NCBI RefSeq assembly: GCF_019059575.1
Contig: NW_024881703.1
Location: 420,501 to 484,500 of the forward strand
Direction of reading: 5' to 3'
DNA length: 64,000 bases
Origin: Amphibalanus amphitrite
Taxonomy: Eukaryota > Arthropoda > Thecostraca > Balanomorpha > Balanidae
Shown here: positions 57,218 through 64,000 of the stretch, piece by piece
Layout of the letters: every line of letters starts with the position of its first letter
Position numbering within the stretch: position 1 is the first letter of the stretch
The notes under the pieces: model-generated
Databases searched by the model: none
Told to the model about the DNA's origin: nothing
What the model saw: only the letters and a program-made list of their open reading frames with translations
Position numbers and translations under genes: made by a program

Positions 57218-60200
57218 TGGCGCAGCCTGCAGGGTTGCCCGCCGGGGACCGCCCTCCAATGGCTTGGCTCGGGAGAGCCACTCAGCCTGAGCGTTTGGAC
57301 TTCGAGCAAGATCGCCTGGTTTCCTTCCGCGCCTGGAAATTGAGGTGGGACGATTTCTTTTTGTTGTCTGGACTTGATCAGTGCGACAAAAATGTCCAAA
57401 TGGCTGCACTTCGCTCTTGTCTCAGTGACGACGTCATTAAGATCGTGAGTCAGTTCAGCTTGACTGAGGCCGAACGTAACAACATTCATCGTGTACTGAA
57501 ACTTTTGGAGGAGTATGCCAAGGGGCAGGTTAACGAAGTTTTGGAGCGAAGGAGATTTAATCAAAGAGTGCAGCAGCCGGGTGAACTGTTTGATGATTTT
57601 CTCACGAGTCTGAAGGACCTGGCAAGCAGTTGTGGATTTTGTGATGACTGTCGGGATTCGCTAATTCGTGACCGTGTTGTAGTAGGACTGCGAGACGCGG
57701 CCACCATCCAGAGGCTGTGCGCCGTCCCGAAGCTGACGCTGCAAGATGCCGTCACCACATGCAGAGCGGAGGAAGCCGCGGTGAGAGATGCTTCAGAGAT
57801 CGTTGGAAGCCAGGTTAGTGCCTTCCAGGTACGTGACTCTGACGGAGGCAAGTGTGATCGGTGTGGGCGTCCCAACCACAGGAAGGGCTCAAAATGTCCA
57901 GCTCAGGGCCAGACATGCAGAGCTTGTGGGGGTAAGAACCACTTCGCTGTCACATGTATCAGACCTACGCCGCACAGGGCTAAGCCAGGCAAGAAAACCA
58001 ACGTCATGTCCACAGTCATATCCAGCAACAGCACCCGTGGGCACGCACCCCGCATAGATGTCCTAGTGGAGGGTCCAAAGTTCGCCGTGGTAAACGCCCT
58101 GCCCGACACGGGAGCAGATATAACGGTCGCTGGGACAGCACTTCTGGGGGAGATCGGCGCTAACGTGTCTGATTTGAAGGCGCCACAGGACCACCCGAAG
58201 TTAGCTAACGGTCAGCCAGCACAATCGATCGGCTCGTTGCCGATTAGGATCACTCTCGATGGAGTAGCAGTTGATGATGATGTCCACATTGTTGATGGTG
58301 TGTGTGGATTGCTGCTCTCCTGGCGTGTGGTAAAGGATCTTGGCATTGTGCCAAAGTCCTACCCCAGGCCACAGAGATCTGTCATGCCGTCTGTCAAGCC
58401 ACCGGTGCCCCCCAAACCTGTCGTGCCTGCCGTGCGTACGGGGCGAGCGCCCCCTGGTGGGGGATCTGACAGTGCCGTACCTCCAGCCAGGTGTGCGCTC
58501 GGAGGTGACCCGCAGTATGACGTCACCAGCGCAGCCCCCGACACCACGCAGAGCAGCAGCAGCCTGCCAGCTGACGGGACACCTGCAGTCGGAGCTTCAC
58601 AACCGCGTCCGGACGCCTTCATGCAGTCTGCTGCGGCTGAGCGCCAGCGTCTGGTCGACGAGTTTCCTGAGGTATTCGACGGGAAGGTCAAGCCGCTCCC
58701 AGGTGAGAAGTTTCACATCTCTCTGACCGACGACGCTAAGCCGTTTTGCGTATCGGCGCCCAGGAGGGTCCCCTTGCCGCTCAAAGAGAAACTAAAGGCC
58801 GAGCTAGATAAACTCGAGAGTAACGGCGTGATTCAGAAAGTGACTGAGCCCACTGAATGGTGCGCGCCCATAGTTGTAACGCCCAAGAAAAACACTGAAG
58901 ATGTCAGGATGTGCGTGGATCTCTCATTCTTGAACAGATATGTCCGTCGCGAGAGATATCAGCTGTCCACGCCCGCTGAGTGCGTGGCGACGATCACCCA
59001 GTCTCAGGCGGGAGTATTCACGACTATCGACGCCCTGAAAGGTTATCATCAGTGCGAGTTGGACGCTGAGAGTCAGCTGCTGACAACTTTCATAACCCCG
59101 TTCGGGCGCTATATGTTTCTGAGAGCGCCGTACGGCATCAGCAGCATATCAGAGCATTATGACCGCCGCATGTTCGAGTGTCTTGAAGGTCTCACCGGCT
59201 TTCAGCGTGTCGTCGATGATGTGATCATATATGATCGCTCCCCAGAGCAGCACTATGACCACGTTCGTCGCTTTCTACAGCGGTGCTCTGAGAGGGGCAT
59301 CTCCCTCAACAAGGAGAAGTTCGTCTACGGCCAGCGACAGATCCGCTTCGCCGGGTACGAGGTCTCCGAGGACGGCTACAAGATCGACACGAGCCTGACC
59401 AGAGCGATCGCCGAGTTCCCCACGCCTGGGAACGTCACAGATCTTCGCTCCTTCGCCGGCCTCGTCAACCAGGTAGCGTCGTTCTCGCCCCGAGTCGCTG
59501 AGCTGATGACGCCGCTCCGACCTCTGATGAGTACACGTAACGAGTTTCTGTGGCAGCACAGTCACCAGGAGGCGTTTGAGAAGGCACGAGCAGAGTTGTC
59601 ATCGCCTAACGTACTTGCCTTTTACGACCCGTCTCGACCCACGTCTCTCAGTACCGATGCCAGTCGTTTACGCGGATTTGGCTTTGTCTTGTCTCAGTTG
59701 CAAGATGATGGCACATGGCGTGTTGTGCAGGCTGGATCCAGATTCTTATCTGATGCAGAGACGAGATATGCGGTCATTGAGCTTGAGTGTGCGTCTGCAG
59801 TGTGGGCCATGCAAAAATGTCGACCGTTCCTTCTCGGGATTCAGTTTGAACTCGTCTTGGATCACAAACCCCTGATCCCGATTTTCAGATCGAAGCGACT
59901 TGACGAGATTGAAAACCCTCGCCTTCAGCGTCTCCGGTTCAAGGCGTCGGAGTACAACTTCACCGCCAGCTGGCGCCGGAGTGAGGAACACCAAGCTGCC
60001 GACGCGCTGTCAAGATCGCCCGTCGACCAGGCCGTGGCGACGGATGAGGTGGCAGAGGACGCCGGCAGCCCGGCCATCAACGCGCTGATCACCAGCGCCA
60101 TCTCTGACAGCAGCACGAACATAAGGATGGATGAGGTGAGGCGTATCGCTTCAATTGACTCTGAGTATCAACTGCTTGCAAAATACGTGAGGGAAGGCAT

Positions 60201-61482
60201 GCCGAACCGCAAGCATGATTTGCCTGACTCAATCCGTGCTTTCTGGTACAAGCGTGACAGCCTGACTATTGATGACGACGTAGTCGTGTGCGGTTGTCGT
60301 CTGGTGATACCCCGTGCTATGCGCCACGATGTTCTCACCGCACTTCACGCAGCTCACCAGGGCCAGGAGAAGACCAAGGCACGTGCCCGGCTAATTGTGT
60401 ATTGGCCCGGCCTGGATCGTGACATTGAAAATGTAACACGCTCGTGCCAAGCCTGTCAGAACGAATTACCGTCGCTTCCCAGGGAAACGCACCAGAGACA
60501 CGCACCACCCTCACGCCCGTTCCAGATTGTGTCTGCAGACTTCGCAGAACATGGCGGGCGGAAGTTCCTCGTGGTCGTTGACCATTACTCTGGTTGGCAG
60601 CACGTCGCGGACCTGGGGAAGACGTTTACGGCAAAGCAGACCATTCGATCTGTTCAAACAATGTTCTGCTTCACAGGCGTACCTGACATCTGGTACTCCG
60701 ACAACGGCCCGCAATTCGCATCGCGAGCCTTCCGCGAGTTCCTGCGCGACTGGGGAGTCGAGCATCGGACCTCCTCCCCCGGCTACCCCCAGTCCAACGG
60801 GATCGCCGAAGCTGCCGTCAAAACCACCAAGCGGATCATTCGGCGGTGCTGGGATCAGCGCTCCGCGTCCATCGACCCGGACAAGTGGACCCGCGCGATC
60901 CTTCAGTACCGCAACACGCCTACTGCTGGAGGACGATCGCCAGCTCAAGTCCTCTTCGGACGCCCTGTACAAGATGCCCTTCCCGCGCACAGACGAGCGT
61001 TCGCGGCTGAGTGGCAGCGCGCCGCCGAGATCGCCGAGACGGCCGCCGCCAAACGACAGGAGAAGGTGGAGGAGAGGTACAACGCTCACGCGAAGGATCT
61101 GCCCAACCTCAGCGTGGGAAACCAGGTGGCTGTGCAGAACCAGGTGGACAGGAGGTGGACGGCCTACGGCGTCATCGTTCGTGTCTGCCCGAACCGCAAG
61201 TACCTGATCCGTCTTCTCAGCGGAAGAGTCGTTTGTCGGAACCGACGACACATCCGCAGGCGCTACCCGCACGTCACGCCGTCCGACTTCCCGAAGGCGG
61301 ACTCAGGATCCGAGACCACTGTGCCGTCGCGCTCCGGCACGCCCGTACCTCCGCAATCGGCCACGTCTGGTACGCGACAGCCGTCGCCGGCCACCGAACC
61401 AGCTGAGCGGCCGGTAGCGAATCCGCTCCGTCGCTCGAGGCGACAGATTCGTCCCCCGAGACGACTCATTGAAGAGATCTAA
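57217..61482 (+). CDS. Gag-Pol polyprotein of Gypsy element B
   Basis: 1,421 residues from the ATG that overlaps the LTR end; the frame is also open through the LTR, so initiation could lie upstream. Gag covers about residues 1-250 with two knuckles from Cys213 (CDRCGRPNHRKGSKC, CRACGGKNHFAVTC). The protease DTG lies at about 297. The reverse transcriptase box is VVDD at about 665-668 in place of the usual YxDD. RNase H follows (TDASRLRG). Integrase has an HHCC finger (AHQGQEKTKARARL region) and DDE residues at about 1108, 1162 and 1198. It shares architecture and many motifs with the broken element at 30.6-35.7 kb (for example SADF/SADYFAWAGR and NTP...GRSPAQVLFG). No env-like frame. Confidence 0.95.
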   Translation: MAQPAGLPAGDRPPMAWLGRATQPERLDFEQDRLVSFRAWKLRWDDFFLLSGLDQCDKNVQMAALRSCLSDDVIKIVSQFSLTEAERNNIHRVLKLLEEYAKGQVNEVLERRRFNQRVQQPGELFDDFLTSLKDLASSCGFCDDCRDSLIRDRVVVGLRDAATIQRLCAVPKLTLQDAVTTCRAEEAAVRDASEIVGSQVSAFQVRDSDGGKCDRCGRPNHRKGSKCPAQGQTCRACGGKNHFAVTCIRPTPHRAKPGKKTNVMSTVISSNSTRGHAPRIDVLVEGPKFAVVNALPDTGADITVAGTALLGEIGANVSDLKAPQDHPKLANGQPAQSIGSLPIRITLDGVAVDDDVHIVDGVCGLLLSWRVVKDLGIVPKSYPRPQRSVMPSVKPPVPPKPVVPAVRTGRAPPGGGSDSAVPPARCALGGDPQYDVTSAAPDTTQSSSSLPADGTPAVGASQPRPDAFMQSAAAERQRLVDEFPEVFDGKVKPLPGEKFHISLTDDAKPFCVSAPRRVPLPLKEKLKAELDKLESNGVIQKVTEPTEWCAPIVVTPKKNTEDVRMCVDLSFLNRYVRRERYQLSTPAECVATITQSQAGVFTTIDALKGYHQCELDAESQLLTTFITPFGRYMFLRAPYGISSISEHYDRRMFECLEGLTGFQRVVDDVIIYDRSPEQHYDHVRRFLQRCSERGISLNKEKFVYGQRQIRFAGYEVSEDGYKIDTSLTRAIAEFPTPGNVTDLRSFAGLVNQVASFSPRVAELMTPLRPLMSTRNEFLWQHSHQEAFEKARAELSSPNVLAFYDPSRPTSLSTDASRLRGFGFVLSQLQDDGTWRVVQAGSRFLSDAETRYAVIELECASAVWAMQKCRPFLLGIQFELVLDHKPLIPIFRSKRLDEIENPRLQRLRFKASEYNFTASWRRSEEHQAADALSRSPVDQAVATDEVAEDAGSPAINALITSAISDSSTNIRMDEVRRIASIDSEYQLLAKYVREGMPNRKHDLPDSIRAFWYKRDSLTIDDDVVVCGCRLVIPRAMRHDVLTALHAAHQGQEKTKARARLIVYWPGLDRDIENVTRSCQACQNELPSLPRETHQRHAPPSRPFQIVSADFAEHGGRKFLVVVDHYSGWQHVADLGKTFTAKQTIRSVQTMFCFTGVPDIWYSDNGPQFASRAFREFLRDWGVEHRTSSPGYPQSNGIAEAAVKTTKRIIRRCWDQRSASIDPDKWTRAILQYRNTPTAGGRSPAQVLFGRPVQDALPAHRRAFAAEWQRAAEIAETAAAKRQEKVEERYNAHAKDLPNLSVGNQVAVQNQVDRRWTAYGVIVRVCPNRKYLIRLLSGRVVCRNRRHIRRRYPHVTPSDFPKADSGSETTVPSRSGTPVPPQSATSGTRQPSPATEPAERPVANPLRRSRRQIRPPRRLIEEI

Positions 61483-61643
61483 GACTGTCGAGTGCTCGCG
61501 TATGTTTTTATGTTTTGCGTCAAACTGTGAGCTTCGTCCGAGTGTGGACTTATGTATCTGCTAATCGCGACGAGTGTGTATTTTTGTTTCGCGCGTCTCG
61601 TGCTTCTTATTGATCTGCAGTCTTCTTTCCGCGTTGGGGGAGG

Positions 61644-61823
61644 TGAAGGGATTTGGTGCAGTCGTCTGCTGTTTACGTTACGTGCCAGCCCATCTGGCAG
61701 CCCTGCTGTTGACCTCAGCGCACGTTCGTAAGGTCGCCGCTAGGTGGCTCCCGAGTGGCGCCACCTCCCACCCGCCATGTTCGGCAATACACTCCTCACT
61801 GAGACGCCGGCGTGTTCGCAACA
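61644..61823 (+). repeat. 3' LTR of Gypsy element B
   Basis: 180 bp, appears identical to the 5' LTR. Confidence 0.93.
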
Positions 61824-62290
61824 CTGAGGTCAAATTTTCAAGTTGACCTTTCAAGGTCAAGTTATTGTTCATTCGATGCGTCTTGACGAGAGGAACACGA
61901 TGCCGGTGAAAGATAGCTCGTACAAGGCTTGGGTCAAAAGTTATTGCAGAAAAACTGTTTTCGAAAAAAAATCAGCTATTTTTGCAGTTTTTGCCCCGTG
62001 CAGGCAAAACCGTTGACGTTGGATCAAATATGAGAGAATTACTCAGAAAGGGCGTTAATAGGGCTATCGAATGCGCTTTTCCCCAGCGCTGTAGCTCCAT
62101 TGGTACCAGAGTTATGCGTTGGCTTCTTGGAAATTTTCGACATTCGACCTGGAAATCGGCGAAATTTTGCTTTCAATGACCTCTGGTGACCTGACCTTTG
62201 ACCTGACCAAAAAATTGACCGAAGTGATTTCGTCATTATTTTTTACGCTCATTCGAAGCCGCCTTCCGCAGCACCAGTCCTGCGTCGTTT

Positions 62291-62930
62291 TTGCTCGATA
62301 AGCCGAGGTGCCGACCTGCTGAAAGATGGCCCTGGACATGTTCAGCAGAAGTTTTCAGCTGGAGACGTGGCTTGGTGGGCTTCAGCTTAAGAGACAACCT
62401 CAGGTACCGATGACTTGTCGACTTGGAAACTGGATGACCGTTAGCAGTCAGCCTGCTTGCCAGTTTCCTTTTGGATTTGCCAGTCTTAAAGCTCCACACT
62501 TCGCGATAATGATCTGCGCTACCCGACTGGCGGAAATCTTCCTGTCGCGACCTAGCTTGTTCTCAGGCGTCTATCCGCTTCTGTCACGTGACAACCAGCG
62601 CCAAATCGTGCGGTAACTCATACCCAGTGCCTCGGCGACCTGGCTGTGGGCCATGCCGCCTGCAACTATGCCGACTGCCCCGTTGCAAGACAATTTGCTG
62701 TGCAGTTTTGCCATCCCGAACACCTGGTCCGCTCGCCCTGGCTACTGCCCCGAAAATAGCCTCCCTTAACCACTTGACCAGTCAGGGCCACAAAAATTCC
62801 GAAGGTCACGTGACTAGAATGCAGCCAATATGGTCTCTAGGAGTAAATAACGCCGAAATTATTGAAATTACGCCGCATTAGGCAAAATAAAGGTTGTGGG
62901 AGGATCTGACATTGATTTTGGGTCACCGTG
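62291..62930 (-). mobile_element. Tc1/mariner-like element remnant
   Basis: The minus strand encodes a transposase N-terminus (see 62,571-62,714) and a second DNA-binding part in another frame (SKSTSHRYLRLSLKLKPTKP, about 62,290-62,499). The outer end near 62,930 reads TACACGGTGACCCAAAATC on the minus strand and abuts a TA inside a composite-repeat remnant, as expected for Tc1 TA insertion. The catalytic domain and the other end are missing. Confidence 0.62.
62571..62714 (-). pseudogene. Tc1-like transposase N-terminal helix-turn-helix fragment
   Basis: 47 residues: MAKLHSKLSCNGAVGIVAGG, then MAHSQVAEALGMSYRTIWRW and LSRDRSG. The pattern aG.shsqVA..lg.s..TI.RW is the first helix-turn-helix of Tc1-like transposases. 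It ends early, and the next part of the family continues in a different frame toward 62,290, so the gene is broken. Confidence 0.65.
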
Positions 62931-63145
62931 TATTATATCTTTAGCACTGAAAACATTACCGATCATGAGTGGCGGGCGTTGGAGGATGGGGCGGGGGAGG
63001 CGAGGGGGGTTCGGGGCCGGGATAGGGGGTTGCAGGGAGAAAGGGGAGTTGGAGAGGGGGGCCGAGCTTGACGAGGTATGGCGCTCAGATTTGAGATAGG
63101 TTGGTTACAGAATTCCACAAAATAGGTACTGAAATATTATCGATC
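62931..63145 (-). repeat. Composite-repeat remnant
   Basis: On the minus strand this matches the block from ATTTTGTGGAATTCTGTAAC through GATCGGTAATGTTTTCAGTG and AAAGATATAA of composite copies 1-4. The poly-C part is replaced by mixed G-rich sequence (plus strand). Confidence 0.75.
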
Positions 63146-63663
63146 ATGGCAGCGTCATTGCCGCGCTGCAGGCCTCCGGTCTGGCCCCGCTGATCGACTC
63201 AGCACTCGAGAGTCCGCGCCGCCGCGGAGCGCGACCACGAGTACCGGGCTCTCAGCGAGGTGATTCTCGCCGGATTCCCAGAGAACCGGCACGAGGCGCC
63301 CCCGGCAGTGCGAGCTTACTGGGGAGTGCGCCATCAGCTCGCCATCGACGACGGGCTGGTGGTATACGGCGCTCGGCTGGTCGTCCCATCCGACCTCCGG
63401 CGCGGCGTGCTGGAGAAACTCCATGATTCACACCAGGGCGTCGACCGCACCAAGCGCCGTGCCCGGCTCAGTGTGACGTGTGTACTGGCCGAGCATAGAC
63501 AAACAGATCGCTGACACCGTCGCCGCCTGCGCTCAGTGCCGTCAGCGCCTGCCCAGTCACGCTCGGGAGCCGATGTGTCGGGAGGACGGCGCACCGACGC
63601 GCGTCTTCGAGTCAGTCTCGGCCGACTACTTCTCCGCTGGAGGACACACGTACCTGGTGTACA
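63146..63663 (+). mobile_element. Ty3/Gypsy integrase fragment (fossil)
   Basis: Covers the end of RNase H and the integrase zinc-finger region up to the start of the core (GFPENRHEAPPAVRAYWGV; LHDSHQGVDRTKRRA; ESVSADYF). It is closest to the broken element at 30.6-35.7 kb. It is truncated on both sides and broken in at least two places. No LTR is nearby. Confidence 0.78.
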
Positions 63664-64000
63664 GTATGTCTAAAATTATGTCCCCTGGTTTGGCTCTCCC
63701 ACAGGAGGCGAATCGGTAACTTGGCTGAATCCCAGTTGCGGCACCCGGCCGCCAGGGTCGCACCCGCGCGAGCGGCCTTGACCGCTCGCATGTCATTGGC
63801 AGTTCGGTCCCTCCCCATCTATACAGAGGTGGGGAGGGGAGAAGAGGGGAAGAGAGGGGAGGGAGCGGCATCTGCTCGGCACTGGGCGATACCTGGCTGA
63901 CCCCGCGGCGTGTTTCTTTTTTCCAACCAAAGGAAGGCGCTATACCCGAAGATGCTTCTTGGTAAACAAACCAAACAAAAACAAACATAACCTAACCTCA
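63664..64000. other. Right edge, no gene recognised
   Basis: It begins directly after the integrase fragment. It contains a purine-rich run (about 63,825-63,865) and ends AACATAACCTAACCTCA. No coding signal was seen. Confidence 0.4.

Larger units (their letters stand above)
57038..61823 (+). mobile_element. Ty3/Gypsy LTR element B, looks whole and very young
   Basis: 180-bp LTRs at 57,038-57,217 and 61,644-61,823 (TGAAGGGATTTGG to GTTCGCAACA) appear identical. CTGAG flanks both sides as a 5-bp duplication. TTGGGGGAGG before the 3' LTR is a short polypurine tract, and TGGCGCAGCC directly after the 5' LTR is a candidate primer-binding site. One open gag-pol frame; no breaks noticed. Confidence 0.95.
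56315..62290. mobile_element. piggyBac-like AGGTCA-rich element interrupted by Gypsy element B
   Basis: TTAA (56,311-56,314) precedes CCCGCGCCCTGCTGGG, the end shared with the 46.16 kb copy. The body matches the copy at 44.96-45.88 kb on both sides of the Gypsy insertion (56,330-57,037 and 61,824 onward). A roughly 75-base segment near 56,400-56,465 is duplicated in tandem. The right end could not be placed exactly. Confidence 0.6.

Noticed and set aside
63940-64000. Telomere-type TTAGG repeat (AACCTAACCT)
   Set aside because: Only two imperfect units; similar motifs occur inside the window.

Overview
The window looks like a piece of a repeat-saturated invertebrate genome, most likely an arthropod and possibly a crustacean. 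This is a guess. It rests on the metazoan hAT/ZMYM-type gene with short GT-AG introns, on several Ty3/Gypsy-type LTR elements and RNase-H-bearing LINEs, and on short CCTAACCTAA motifs near 12.9 kb, 13.1 kb and the right end. No ordinary single-copy host gene was recognised apart from the transposase-derived one at the left end. No bacterial features are present.

Layout. 0-5 kb: a four-exon, phase-consistent gene with a TTF zinc finger and hAT transposase domain, carrying one in-frame TAA and an intronic inverted-repeat element. 5.3-11.6 kb: head-to-tail copies of a composite repeat of about 2.2-2.7 kb (tRNA-like SINE, spacer, CT tract, pyrimidine minisatellite). 13.3-18 kb: a hAT-type element with an 8-bp target duplication that carries a LINE fragment, another LINE fragment, and a TTAA-flanked element. 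18.1-22.8 kb: further composite-repeat copies, with an 86-bp perfect palindrome.

22.8-43.3 kb: the most striking part, read here as a concentric nest of insertions. From outside in: a composite repeat is split by a 20.5-kb foldback-like element whose terminal inverted repeats are (GTCAAAA)-type arrays flanked by a perfect 10-bp duplication. Inside lies a LINE fragment whose two halves join in frame across a GGGAAG duplication. Inside that is a split piggyBac-like element, then a pair of about 33-bp inverted repeats (24,589/41,880), then a 38-bp perfect inverted-repeat pair (25,169/41,515). The innermost cargo includes a gag-bearing element with 195-bp inverted repeats and a 45-bp coding minisatellite, a broken Gypsy element sitting against a LINE, a small hAT element and another LINE fragment.

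43.4-63 kb: piggyBac-like non-autonomous elements dense in AGGTCA motifs, interrupted by two young, whole-looking Gypsy elements (50.4-55.4 kb inside a hAT-type element; 57.0-61.8 kb inside a piggyBac-like copy). A Tc1-like transposase fragment has landed in a remnant of the composite repeat, and a Gypsy integrase fragment lies at 63.1-63.7 kb. The genes do not form a pathway; the region is an accretion of mobile elements, and the insertion order can largely be read from which element interrupts which.
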